NCBI GenBank assembly: GCA_964648295.1
Contig: CAZYNH010000003.1
Coordinates: 124,001 to 188,000 of the forward strand
Source of the DNA: UBA4055 sp964648295
Lineage (GTDB): Bacteria > UBA4055
DNA length: 64,000 bases
Direction: 5' to 3'
Shown: piece by piece, positions 1 to 8,261 of the stretch
Numbering within the stretch: the stretch's first letter is position 1
How the letters are laid out: every line of letters starts with the position of its first letter
Made by a program: the position numbers and the translations under genes
The notes under the pieces: model-generated
Databases searched by the model: none
Told to the model about the DNA's origin: nothing
What the model saw: only the letters and a program-made list of their open reading frames with translations

Positions 1-718
1 CGAGTTCGAATTTTCCTCCGGCGCGCCTGTCGGTGACTTTTACGATATGATAGCCGAACTGCGTCTGGATAAGGTCGGATATCTGGCCGACTTCCGTTTC
101 AAAGGCGGCTTTTTCAAATTCGGGTACCATTTTGCCTCTGTCAAAAAATCCCAGGTCACCGCCGTTCTCTCCGCTCGGGCATCTTGAGTGGAGTTTTGCT
201 TTCTCGGCAAAATCATCTCCGCCCTCGGTCAGCGCTTCGTGGACTTCAAGAGCGGTATCTTTATCGCTCTCATTAAAAAGAATGTGAGAAGCTCTTACTT
301 CCTCGCCTTTAGTGAATCTTTCCGGGAACTGATTGTAATATTTTTCAAGGTCGCCGTCCGAGACTTCTGTTTCATCAAAGAACTTCCTCAACACGAAATT
401 TCTCAGCATCAGATTTCTTTTCACCCTTTCTCGCAAACTTGAAAGAGTATCTCCTGTTTTTGAAATGATTTCCTCGAATTCCTTCTCGGTCTTAAAATTC
501 TTTTTTATAGAATTAACCATTTCATCAATATCTTTTTGTTCTACACCCGTATTCTCATCCCGGGCCGATTTGAGCATAAGCGCGCCGTCAATCAGAATGT
601 CTTTTACCTCAACTACATCTCTTTTATCAAGAATGTTTTTTTTAAGAACATGCCTTCTTTCTTCAAGCGCCATGTCGAACTCTTTTTCGGTTATCTCGTA
701 CCCGTTCACTTTGATCAT
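1..718 (-). CDS. Parvulin-type peptidyl-prolyl isomerase (3' end outside window)
   Basis: The reverse complement reads as an uninterrupted protein from an ATG at 718 (GGAG six bases upstream) to the window edge; a second in-frame ATG lies at 730. The first ~135 residues are helical and charged, like the chaperone part of SurA/PrsA-type proteins. A PpiC/parvulin domain follows from about residue 141, with the typical ASHIL strand, a GGDLGFF segment and an FGYHIVKV strand. There is no signal peptide, so a cytoplasmic or translocated-later protein is likely. Function as a cis-trans prolyl isomerase/chaperone is inferred from family. Partial gene. Confidence 0.85.
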   Translation of the reverse strand, partial: MIKVNGYEITEKEFDMALEERRHVLKKNILDKRDVVEVKDILIDGALMLKSARDENTGVEQKDIDEMVNSIKKNFKTEKEFEEIISKTGDTLSSLRERVKRNLMLRNFVLRKFFDETEVSDGDLEKYYNQFPERFTKGEEVRASHILFNESDKDTALEVHEALTEGGDDFAEKAKLHSRCPSGENGGDLGFFDRGKMVPEFEKAAFETEVGQISDLIQTQFGYHIVKVTDRRAGGKFEL

Positions 719-779
719 TATGTACTCCATTTAGTTTTACCGGTAAGTATAAGAATTTAATGCCGTCATTGCAAGGATG

Positions 780-2033
780 TCATTTTGCTGTATCAGGCAC
801 TTTTACAAGAATATTCACTGCGAATATGAATAATGAAATGACAACGAAAAGCGCGGGGAACGAAAAATTATCGGCGATAAAGCCGAACACGGGAGCCAGA
901 ATTATTGTGAAGACGGCAGTGATCTGATTTTCAACTGAAAGTACCGTGGCCCTTTCATTCTTATCCATCATGTCGCCGATCGAATCAATGAATATAGGCC
1001 TTCTGAGATTCTTGAGCACGAACAGGAAAAGAAAGGCCGCGGCGACGATGTAGGTGAATTCAAGTTTAACGGAAAAAGCTATCAGCAGGCAGGAGATGCC
1101 GAAAATGTTCATAGTTATCATCATAAGTTTAGCGGATGATCTTTTTGCGTTCAGTTTATAGACATTTTTTGAGGCATAAGCGCTTATAATGTAGATCACC
1201 ATATAGATCGCGGCGAGAGAAACTTTGAGAGACTGCTTTTCGTCAAGCTCCAGAAATGAGCCCAGGGCGATCGCGGATGCCAGAACTGCCATAATGGGCT
1301 GAATATAATCTTTGACACTTCCGAAAACCGCGTCGAAAAATGACGAGGAGGTTATCGTCTTAAGAGCCGCGGAATTTTTAGCGATCTTTTTAATGTGGGC
1401 GACGCTAAGGCGGAAAAATTCTCTGAAGCTGAATTTTGAAGCGGTTCTTTCATCAAGGCTGTCGGGGTAGGTCAGGATCAGTATCATGTCCATAATGTAA
1501 GGTATTACAGAGATAAGAAAAAGCCCTCTTAACGAGTCGATCTTAAAAAGAAATATGACCGAGATGACCGATGACAGCGCTCCGCCGAGCATCGAATATG
1601 ACCTTGTTCTGCCGTAAACGAAATTTTTGTGCATAAACCAGTTCTTCTGCTCGAGGTAGGAAAGTATCATAGCCTTGTGCGAACCCGACCTGAAAGCATC
1701 GCCGAGGCCGAAAAACACCATTGCGGCGGAGAAAACGATCATATCGGCGCCGAGAAAGAAAAGGATGAAAGAGATTATGTAGAATGTGAAGCACCAGATC
1801 AGTATGCGCTTTTTCCCGTAGTTGTCGGCGATAATGCCGGACGGTATCTCGAAAACAAAAGACAGGGCTTCCCTTACAGAATAAAGTATGCCTATCTGGA
1901 AAAGGTTAAGCCCGGACTGCATTAGGAAAATTATCAGAAAAGGTTCGAAAAACCTCAGATCCTTAAAAAATCCGTAGGCGCAGAATTTCCATATCTGCAG
2001 GTCTTTTTTTATTTCTGAGTGGTCGCTTTTCAT
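780..2033 (-). CDS. MFS transporter, 12-helix type
   Basis: The 417-residue protein is hydrophobic throughout, with about 12 predicted membrane segments. An MFS motif A-like loop, GIIADNYGKKR, sits at residues 66-76 between helices 2 and 3, and a second related stretch (RRPIFIDSIGD) lies in the second half. This supports a major facilitator family secondary transporter of the inner membrane. The substrate cannot be read from the sequence. The start overlaps the stop of the upstream glycosylase gene by four bases, so the two are probably translationally coupled, although no shared function is apparent. Confidence 0.85.
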   Translation of the reverse strand: MKSDHSEIKKDLQIWKFCAYGFFKDLRFFEPFLIIFLMQSGLNLFQIGILYSVREALSFVFEIPSGIIADNYGKKRILIWCFTFYIISFILFFLGADMIVFSAAMVFFGLGDAFRSGSHKAMILSYLEQKNWFMHKNFVYGRTRSYSMLGGALSSVISVIFLFKIDSLRGLFLISVIPYIMDMILILTYPDSLDERTASKFSFREFFRLSVAHIKKIAKNSAALKTITSSSFFDAVFGSVKDYIQPIMAVLASAIALGSFLELDEKQSLKVSLAAIYMVIYIISAYASKNVYKLNAKRSSAKLMMITMNIFGISCLLIAFSVKLEFTYIVAAAFLFLFVLKNLRRPIFIDSIGDMMDKNERATVLSVENQITAVFTIILAPVFGFIADNFSFPALFVVISLFIFAVNILVKVPDTAK

Positions 2034-2671
2034 TTGAATATCTCTCCTGTCTGCTTATACCAGAAAAGTATGTCGAGGTGGTGCATGGGGATACTGATCT
2101 TGTTTGAGAATTCCGTCATCTTATCCTCGATCTCAAGATAGATCTTTTCGCTGATGGTTTTTGGTATTTCGGATATGACTCCGAAAAGGACAAGGTTTTT
2201 GAGAATATGCCTGTCGAGTATCGCCAGTTTTTCACCGTAGCCTATGTTCCTTAAAAAATGCGAAGCTTCCTTAAAGCTGTAACCTCTGATGTTCAGGGCG
2301 AGCCACTTTCTAAGCTTCTTTATTTCGTGAACATTATCGAGTATGAATTTCTTAAGGTCCATATTCATTACAAGTTCGCGGTTCTTTACCACATAACTGC
2401 TCTTGTTGTTATGGAACCTCACTCCTGTGATATTGCATCTCAATTCATCAGCCTCCGCCGTATAAAGAAGCCCGGTTGACTTGAGGTGTTCGATGCACTT
2501 CCAGCAGGATTTCGCTTTCGATTGCGGAGTAAAAGTACAGAAAGAAAGTTCGGCGAAAAGTTCCTCATTATCCATTGTTTTAAAGTTTTCCGAAAACTCT
2601 GATAGCCTTGTTTCGATATCCGTTTTTATCTTATCGTATATCAGCTTCACATCACTATAATCTTCGTTCAT
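2030..2671 (-). CDS. ogg: 8-oxoguanine DNA glycosylase/AP lyase, Ogg2 type
   Basis: The 213-residue protein matches the small Ogg2 family known from archaea and Thermotoga. It has the segment FKEASHFLRNIG followed by AILDRHILK. Lys134 is the presumed Schiff-base nucleophile and Asp153 the catalytic acid; their 19-residue spacing equals that of K249/D268 in human OGG1. The enzyme would excise 8-oxoguanine and nick the abasic site in base-excision repair. Length is normal for the family. It is the first gene of a two-gene unit with the MFS transporter. A GGAG lies a few bases upstream of the ATG. Confidence 0.85.
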   Translation of the reverse strand: MNEDYSDVKLIYDKIKTDIETRLSEFSENFKTMDNEELFAELSFCTFTPQSKAKSCWKCIEHLKSTGLLYTAEADELRCNITGVRFHNNKSSYVVKNRELVMNMDLKKFILDNVHEIKKLRKWLALNIRGYSFKEASHFLRNIGYGEKLAILDRHILKNLVLFGVISEIPKTISEKIYLEIEDKMTEFSNKISIPMHHLDILFWYKQTGEIFK

Positions 2672-2749
2672 ATCGTTATATCTCCGGGTATTATCCGATC
2701 AAACAGGTTAAAGATAAAATAATTTTAGCAAAATTATAACAAAAAATGT

Positions 2750-2778
2750 TTGGAAAACAGAATTAATTATGTTAATTT
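2750..2778 (+). promoter_or_regulatory. Candidate promoter for the 2812-4536 operon
   Basis: A -35-like TTGGAA (2750-2755) and a -10-like TAATTT (2773-2778) are separated by exactly 17 bases, about 35 bases before the ATG at 2812. The hexamers are imperfect, so this is a moderate call. Confidence 0.4.
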
Positions 2779-2811
2779 CTTAACAGTAACAAATACATAA
2801 GTACAGGGGCT

Positions 2812-3477
2812 ATGAAATTTCTGAACAGGTTCATAAAAAAGGGCAGATCATATAACGAATCTGATAATAAAGGCACATTTCAGTCCAGTGTCGAGGCTGC
2901 TACTGAGTACTGGGTAAAAAGGAACAAACTAAAGAAATTCGAACCTTTTATTCTTTATAAATTTGAGGATGTTTCCGACGCTGTAAGCGCTCTGGCCAAC
3001 CTGAGTTTCATTAAGGTGGCCACAGATACAGAAGAACTTATATGCACCGAGGAGCTTATATACGGTTATTATGAACTTGAAGACGGGAACTACGAGGTAA
3101 TTCTTTGCGGGGAAGCCCTCAATAAAGAGAAATTCGATGAGGCCGAGAAATCCTTTATTGTAAACAACGGCAGCAAAATAAATTCCAAAATTCCGCCCGA
3201 TATAGTAGTAAAGGGAATTAATCAAACAGCCGCTCAAAAACCTGCGGTGGTAAAGAAAGCGCCCGATGTCGAGTTCGTTATTGAGGAAAAGGCAATAAAA
3301 AAGGGGTTGCCATATACATTCACTGTATATAAAGCGAAAACAAAAGCCGACGCGGTAACATTTCTTCAGACTAAGCTTGTAATAAGCAGATCCCATGTAA
3401 TAATCGTGAGAACGCCTCACGGGAGTTTCGGCAGGAACTACAACGGGATATTTACTCCGGGAAAGAATAACAGGTAG
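2812..3477 (+). CDS. Uncharacterised protein, paralogue of the gene at 3925
   Basis: I do not recognise the 221-residue product. It is clearly related along its whole length to the product of 3925-4536. Shared segments include EYWxxRN near residue 32, EPFxLYKF near 44, a TEExICTExLIYGYY stretch near 73, and a C-terminal motif of the form TPxGxxGRNxxGIF. A proline/alanine-rich, lysine-rich linker at ~135-155 separates two compact halves. There is no signal peptide or membrane segment, so it is probably cytosolic. It is the first gene of a three-gene operon with a GNAT acetyltransferase and its own paralogue. Confidence 0.8.
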   Translation: MKFLNRFIKKGRSYNESDNKGTFQSSVEAATEYWVKRNKLKKFEPFILYKFEDVSDAVSALANLSFIKVATDTEELICTEELIYGYYELEDGNYEVILCGEALNKEKFDEAEKSFIVNNGSKINSKIPPDIVVKGINQTAAQKPAVVKKAPDVEFVIEEKAIKKGLPYTFTVYKAKTKADAVTFLQTKLVISRSHVIIVRTPHGSFGRNYNGIFTPGKNNR

Positions 3478-3500
3478 TTTCCTTTTAGGAGGAGGATATT

Positions 3501-3917
3501 ATGCTTGCGGTTTTCCAGACACAATACATTAAAGATGGCGGCAGGATAAGGTCGGTCAGGCATAAAGTATTCGTTGAAGGGCAGAATGTCCCTGAAGATA
3601 TCGAGATTGACGGGAAAGATCCTGAATGCTATCATGTCCTTCTGACAAAGAACGATATCCCGATCGGTACCGGAAGAATGGAGCAGGACGGGCATATAGG
3701 AAGGATCGCCGTCCTTGAGGAATACAGGGGGATGAACTTCGGCACAATGATAATGAACAAGCTCGAAGAAATAGCGGTAATGAACGGAATAATGACCGTC
3801 TACCTGAACTCGCAGAAACAAGCAATTCCGTTCTACATGAAACTGGGATATGAGACAGTCGGCGATGATTTCATCGAGGCGGGAATAGAGCACAAGAAAA
3901 TGATCAAAAATTTATGA
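3501..3917 (+). CDS. GNAT-family N-acetyltransferase (ElaA/YjcF-like)
   Basis: The 138-residue protein begins with an RHKVFVEGQNVPED segment typical of the ElaA/YjcF group. It carries the acetyl-CoA pyrophosphate-binding motif RGMNFGT (R/QxxGxG/A pattern) around residues 76-82, after the IGRIAV strand. A strong AGGAGG-type ribosome site lies five to eight bases before the ATG. It should transfer an acetyl group from acetyl-CoA to an unknown amine. It sits between two paralogous unknown genes with gaps of 23 and 7 bases, so these proteins may be its substrates or partners (inference). Confidence 0.88.
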   Translation: MLAVFQTQYIKDGGRIRSVRHKVFVEGQNVPEDIEIDGKDPECYHVLLTKNDIPIGTGRMEQDGHIGRIAVLEEYRGMNFGTMIMNKLEEIAVMNGIMTVYLNSQKQAIPFYMKLGYETVGDDFIEAGIEHKKMIKNL

Positions 3918-3924
3918 GGATAAT

Positions 3925-4536
3925 ATGAGCATACTGGACGGAATATTCGGCGGTAAAAAATCCTTCAGGCAATCCGACAACATGGGAATATTTCATAATT
4001 CTCCGGAGATTTCATCCGAATACTGGCTGCAGAGGAACTCGACTCAGAATTATGAACCGTTCCTATTGTATAAATTCAGTGAGGAATCGGATGCGGTAAA
4101 TGCTCTTCTGGATATAGATTGTATTAAGATCGCCGAAGACACTGAAGAGATAATATGCACGGAAGCTCTTATATACGGATATTATCCTGTTCAGGGCGGG
4201 GAATATGAAGTTGTCCTTTGCGGCGAGGGTATATCCCGCGCTCTTTTCATAAACGCCAAGAAATCTTTCATTAAGAATAAGGGCATAAAGCTGAAAGAAA
4301 AAGAACCCGATGCCACTGATGAAGATAAAAAACATGAACAGGTAAAGTTCTTCAAAGAGAAAAGTGAAGTCAGGTCAGGTCATACATATACATACAGAAT
4401 TTATAAGGGCCCGAACGCAAAAGCCGCTGTTACTTTCCTTGAAGAAAATCCGGTAGAAGAAAATCTACTTAATATAATCGTAGAGACCCCCGAAGGCAAT
4501 TACGGCAGGAATAATCAGGGTATTTTTAAGCAATAG
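3925..4536 (+). CDS. Uncharacterised protein, paralogue of the gene at 2812
   Basis: The 203-residue soluble protein is related to the 2812 product over both halves. It shares SDNxGxF near residue 18, EYWLQRN, EPFLLYKF, an ICTEALIYGYY stretch and the C-terminal TPEGNYGRNNQGIF. The central linker is charged (Glu/Lys-rich) rather than proline-rich. No catalytic motif is evident. GAGG lies five bases before the ATG, and the GNAT gene ends seven bases upstream. The duplication probably predates divergence to roughly half identity (estimated by eye). Confidence 0.8.
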   Translation: MSILDGIFGGKKSFRQSDNMGIFHNSPEISSEYWLQRNSTQNYEPFLLYKFSEESDAVNALLDIDCIKIAEDTEEIICTEALIYGYYPVQGGEYEVVLCGEGISRALFINAKKSFIKNKGIKLKEKEPDATDEDKKHEQVKFFKEKSEVRSGHTYTYRIYKGPNAKAAVTFLEENPVEENLLNIIVETPEGNYGRNNQGIFKQ

Positions 4537-4782
4537 AAAGGGCCGTAAATCGCTGTTTCACAAAGTTATTCACAATCAGTAAACAAAAGAATCAGTAAAA
4601 ATTTCTGTGAAAATCTGTATTTTTTTCTTGACTTTGTTTTCATTACGGCCAAGTGTGCGGTCGATAGAATTACTGTCTATATGTTATACTGATCAGCTTA
4701 ATACAAGCTTATGTCAAGAAAAAAAACAAAAATTTTATTTCAAAAACCCGGGTATTATCAACAACTTGTTCACAAAGCACAG
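4537..4782 (+). other. AT-rich convergent intergenic region with DnaA-box-like motifs
   Basis: This 246-base gap lies between convergent genes, so no promoter is expected. It holds one exact TTATNCACA match (TTATTCACA, 4566-4574) and two one-mismatch relatives (TTATCAACA 4755-4763, TTGTTCACA 4766-4774). An inverted repeat GGCCGTAA (4541-4548) / TTACGGCC (4643-4650) is also present, plus A/T runs. No strong terminator hairpin is visible. A 63-codon reading frame inside it has no ribosome site and is not called. Confidence 0.4.
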
Positions 4783-7233
4783 TTATCTGTTTTCGTAAGT
4801 TGCGGCAGTTTTATCAGTTTTGGCATATATGATCTTATTTTTATTTACCGATATCTTTATAAAATCGCCGTATTTTATTTCTCCTGATATTATTTTCTCA
4901 GCTACGGGATCCTCGATCAGATTCTCAACAGCTCTTTTTAACGGCCTTGCCCCGTTCTCGGAGTCATAGAATTCATTCAGAATATATGTCCTGACCTTTG
5001 GAGACACCAGAAGATGCACATCTATCTTCGCGAGTTTTTCGCACGAACTGTCAATATGGTTCTGGATAATCTGAAGGACCGCGTTCTCAGAAAGATGATT
5101 GAAAACAAGCACTTCATCTATTCTGTTTAAAAATTCCGGTTTGAAATGCCTTTCGGTATCTTTCCTCAATGCTTCTTTCATCTTTATCTCTTTTTCCTCA
5201 AAAGAGACTTTGCTTCCGAACCCGATATTATCTGTTCCTGAAAGGCTTTTTGAGCCGATATTCGATGTAAATATTATTATTGTGTTCTTAAAATCGACTT
5301 TTCTGCCATTGCCGTCTGTAAGAGTTCCTTCGTCCAGCACCTGCAGCAGCATTCCGAAAACTTCAGGATGGGCTTTTTCAATTTCATCAAAAAGGACTAC
5401 GGAATAGGGGTGTCTCCTGACTTTTTCGCTGAGCTGACCGCCCTCGCCATAGCCGACATAACCGGGAGGTGACCCTATCATTCTGGAAACGTTGAACTTT
5501 TCCATATATTCGCTCATATCGATCTTGATCAATGACCTCTGATTCTCGAATATCTCTTCCGCGAGAACTTTAGCAAGCTCGGTTTTTCCGACTCCTGTCG
5601 GGCCCAGGAACAGAAATGAACCGATCGGCCTTTTGGGGTCTTTGAATCCGGTTCTTGCTCTTTTCACCCTCCTTATAACAGCCTCGACAGCCTCATTCTG
5701 GTCAATGATCTTTTTTGAGATGGTCTTTGATATCCTGTTGAGCCGGTTGCTTTCTGATATTTCAAGCTTGGAAATGGGTATAGAGGTCATCATCGATATG
5801 ATATCTCTAATATTATCAACGCTTATATTCAGGAATTTGTTCGAAGCGGATTTCTGCCAGACCTCCCTTTCCTTCTCAAGCGATTCTCTTAATCCGGCAA
5901 TTCTGTCCCTGATTTCCGCGGCTTTTTCAAAATCCTGTTTTTCTATATGGTGATTTTTATCCCTGTTGAGAATGTCTATCTGCTCCTCAAGATCGGTTAT
6001 TTTCTGAGGGATCTTTACGGTCAGGTGCTTCTTCGCGCCCGCCTCATCAATAACATCGATCGCTTTATCAGGCAGGAACCTGTCTGTGATATATCTGTCG
6101 CTGAGTTCCGCGGCCGCAAGCAGGCATTCGTCTGAGTATTTCACCTTATGGTGCTTCTCATATTTCGGCTGGAGCCCTTTGAGTATCTCGTATGTTTCAG
6201 ACACTGAGGAAGGGTTAACCAGCACCTTCTGGAACCTTCTTTCCAGAGCTCCGTCTTTCTCTATTGTTGTCCTGTATTCGTCCAGCGTGGTCGCTCCGAT
6301 GCACTGGATCTCACCGCGGGCTAGAGACGGTTTAAGCATGTTCGACGCGTCCATTGATCCGGTCGTGCTTCCCGCTCCCACGATCGTGTGTATCTCGTCA
6401 AGGAATAAAATCGTGTTCCTGTCGTTCTCTATCTCCTTAATAACCGCTTTTATCCTTTCCTCGAACTGCCCTCTGTATTTAGTGCCTGCTATAAGCATGC
6501 CGAGATCAAGGCCCAGTATCCGTTTATTCAGCAGGACCGACGGTACGGATTTTTCGATTATTTTAACCGCGAGCCCCTCAACGATAGCTGTTTTTCCCGT
6601 GCCGGGCTCGCCTATCAGTATCGGATTATTCTTTTTTCGTCTGGAAAGTATCTGAATTATCCTGTCTATCTCTTCAGACCTGCCTATAACGGGGTCCAGT
6701 TTCCCGTCCCTTGCGAGCTGAGTAATGTCGTGCGAGAACATCTCAAGCGAAAATTCCGGCTGCTGGTCCATCTTCTCAAAAGGGTTCTTTGCCTGCTTCT
6801 GGCCGGTTCCGGCCAGGATTATCTGCTTTACTCTCTGGTAGGTCACTCCGTGAAATCTGAGTATCCTCTCAGGAAAAGTATTTACTGCCTTTGTGAGTGA
6901 AAGCAGAAGATGTTCGGTGCCTGAATAAACGCTGTTCAGCTCGGCCGACTCGACTATTGACTGAGCCAGTATCCTGTCGCTTTCATGGCTTATAGGTATA
7001 AAACCAATCTTGATAAGGCTTTTATTTCTTGAAAGGCCGTTCTCCAGGTCACGGGCCGCGGTAACAAGATCGCAGTTAAGCTTTTTCAGTATATTTACAG
7101 CTGTACTCTCATTCAGCCTGAACATCGCGAGGGCAAGGTGTCCCGGGTAAACTGTATCGTTCCCGAGCTGAAGAGTGATCTCCTTGGCCAGGTTGATCAG
7201 TTTTATCATTCGTGTTGAGAAATTTGTTTCCAT
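4783..7233 (-). CDS. clpC: ATP-dependent Clp protease ATP-binding subunit ClpC
   Basis: The 816-residue protein has the ClpC layout. An N-terminal Clp repeat domain covers ~1-145. The first AAA module has Walker A GEPGTGKT near 207 and Walker B LFLDEIHTIVG. A UVR-type coiled middle segment lies around 420-455 (EKQDFEKAAEIRDRI). The second AAA module has GPTGVGKT near 542 and VVLFDEIEKAH. An IGF tripeptide in the second module is positioned like the ClpP-docking loop. It should unfold substrates and feed them to ClpP, which is not in the window. It follows cvpA by 16 bases on the same strand. Confidence 0.96.
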   Translation of the reverse strand: METNFSTRMIKLINLAKEITLQLGNDTVYPGHLALAMFRLNESTAVNILKKLNCDLVTAARDLENGLSRNKSLIKIGFIPISHESDRILAQSIVESAELNSVYSGTEHLLLSLTKAVNTFPERILRFHGVTYQRVKQIILAGTGQKQAKNPFEKMDQQPEFSLEMFSHDITQLARDGKLDPVIGRSEEIDRIIQILSRRKKNNPILIGEPGTGKTAIVEGLAVKIIEKSVPSVLLNKRILGLDLGMLIAGTKYRGQFEERIKAVIKEIENDRNTILFLDEIHTIVGAGSTTGSMDASNMLKPSLARGEIQCIGATTLDEYRTTIEKDGALERRFQKVLVNPSSVSETYEILKGLQPKYEKHHKVKYSDECLLAAAELSDRYITDRFLPDKAIDVIDEAGAKKHLTVKIPQKITDLEEQIDILNRDKNHHIEKQDFEKAAEIRDRIAGLRESLEKEREVWQKSASNKFLNISVDNIRDIISMMTSIPISKLEISESNRLNRISKTISKKIIDQNEAVEAVIRRVKRARTGFKDPKRPIGSFLFLGPTGVGKTELAKVLAEEIFENQRSLIKIDMSEYMEKFNVSRMIGSPPGYVGYGEGGQLSEKVRRHPYSVVLFDEIEKAHPEVFGMLLQVLDEGTLTDGNGRKVDFKNTIIIFTSNIGSKSLSGTDNIGFGSKVSFEEKEIKMKEALRKDTERHFKPEFLNRIDEVLVFNHLSENAVLQIIQNHIDSSCEKLAKIDVHLLVSPKVRTYILNEFYDSENGARPLKRAVENLIEDPVAEKIISGEIKYGDFIKISVNKNKIIYAKTDKTAATYENR

Positions 7234-7249
7234 TTAAAACCTCGAGAAC

Positions 7250-7891
7250 TTAATATGTAATCTTTTCTTCAATAACTTCGTCATATTTCTTTTTAGCTAC
7301 AGATCTTACATTTTCGATAAAAGGGTCCATAAGGGTTGATATTCTGTAAGCGGCGTATCCAATGCGTGAATAAGTGCGTGTTTTTTCATCTTCCGAATCC
7401 GGCGCTTCATTATCTGCCTCCGCCGGCAGTATTTTATCCGAGGCTAAACTGACAGCCTTTTTTATTATCTCATCTGTTCCTCTGTCGGGAGTAACATGCT
7501 TTCTTAAAAAAGGGTCTCCCTGCGCGAACAGGCGTATAATAACGAAGATTAATGTTACTGTCAGAAAACCGTTGACGGCCCCGAAAACGATACCCGCAGC
7601 CCTGTTTGGAAGAGAAGCGATCGCGAAATTCACCGTTTTACTGACCAGCCATCCCGATATACAGAATATCGAAAAAATGATGAAGAAGGAGGCTGTGGCT
7701 GTAAGTATCCGGACAATACTGTCCGGTTCATCAGAGAAACGCTCCGCCAGAAAAGTACTGAGAGTGGTGTTGAAATAGAAGGCGCAGAATATACCCGCCG
7801 CGTTGAACAGCTGGGCTATAAAGCCTTTCCAGAATCCGACTATGGCGAAAACAGCTATTACGGAAATTACAAAGACATCAAAAAAATTCAT
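7250..7891 (-). CDS. CvpA family membrane protein
   Basis: The 213-residue protein opens with NFFDVFVISVIAVFAIVGFWKG and has four hydrophobic segments within the first ~125 residues. A GAVNGFLTV stretch in the fourth segment is typical of CvpA (colicin V production) proteins. The C-terminal ~85 residues are soluble and charged. Family members are inner-membrane proteins implicated in envelope stress and colicin V export, but the biochemical role is unsettled. The gene lies 16 bases upstream of clpC and probably shares its transcript. Confidence 0.85.
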   Translation of the reverse strand: MNFFDVFVISVIAVFAIVGFWKGFIAQLFNAAGIFCAFYFNTTLSTFLAERFSDEPDSIVRILTATASFFIIFSIFCISGWLVSKTVNFAIASLPNRAAGIVFGAVNGFLTVTLIFVIIRLFAQGDPFLRKHVTPDRGTDEIIKKAVSLASDKILPAEADNEAPDSEDEKTRTYSRIGYAAYRISTLMDPFIENVRSVAKKKYDEVIEEKITY

Positions 7892-7923
7892 TTACCGGCT
7901 CCGAAGAATTGACTGCAATATAA

Positions 7924-7954
7924 AAAAAAAGAGTGAACAAGTCACTCTTTTTTT
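7924..7954 (-). terminator. Rho-independent terminator after rpsU
   Basis: A perfect hairpin GAGTGA/TCACTC with a five-base loop is flanked by A-tracts and T-tracts on both sides, extending the stem to at least 12 pairs. It lies 20 bases past the rpsU stop, in the rpsU direction. Its symmetry would let it work on either strand. It separates rpsU from cvpA-clpC. Confidence 0.9.
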
Positions 7955-7973
7955 ATAGCGATTTAAAGTATGA

Positions 7974-8177
7974 TCAAAATCCTCTGTTCTGCATCCTCTG
8001 GATCTTCTGCTGTTTTCTCATCGCCTGGATCCTTTCTCTTCTGTGTACCCATGTCGGCTTGTCGTACCTTTCCCTCAATCTGAGTTCTGCAAGGACGCCG
8101 CTCTTTTCAAATGTTTTGGTAAATCTTTTTAAAGCTTTTTCAAAGTGTTCACCATCTCTGATCTTAATGTGTATCAC
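7974..8177 (-). CDS. rpsU: 30S ribosomal protein S21
   Basis: The 67-residue basic protein fits S21: it starts IHIKIRDGEHFEKALKRF and ends in an Arg/Lys-rich helix with RRERI. S21 is a late-assembling small-subunit protein near the anti-Shine-Dalgarno region. The start is GTG at 8177, preceded by an uninterrupted AAGGAGGTGA ribosome site at a six-base distance, which is complementary to the canonical 16S tail. It is monocistronic, with its own promoter (8220-8248) and terminator (7924-7954). Confidence 0.96.
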   Translation of the reverse strand: MIHIKIRDGEHFEKALKRFTKTFEKSGVLAELRLRERYDKPTWVHRRERIQAMRKQQKIQRMQNRGF

Positions 8178-8219
8178 TGACTTTCACCTCCTTTTAAGCG
8201 CGATACATAACGGGTGGTA

Positions 8220-8248
8220 AATATAATGAACTGTTATCCGGCCCGCAA
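8220..8248 (-). promoter_or_regulatory. Promoter of rpsU
   Basis: On the minus strand, TTGCGG (8248-8243) and TATATT (8225-8220) are separated by 17 bases. The -10 ends about 42 bases before the GTG start of rpsU. Confidence 0.7.
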
Positions 8249-8261
8249 CATATATTTTAAT

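Noticed and set aside
4607..4798. A 63-codon plus-strand frame in the convergent gap
   Set aside because: No ribosome site, biased composition from A/T runs, and it runs into the clpC stop.
6086..6655. A 189-codon plus-strand frame
   Set aside because: Antisense to clpC, Ser-rich, no start signals; shadow of the AAA domain codons.
7924..7954. The rpsU hairpin as a regulatory operator
   Set aside because: The A- and T-tract flanks and its position right after the rpsU stop fit an ordinary bidirectional terminator.
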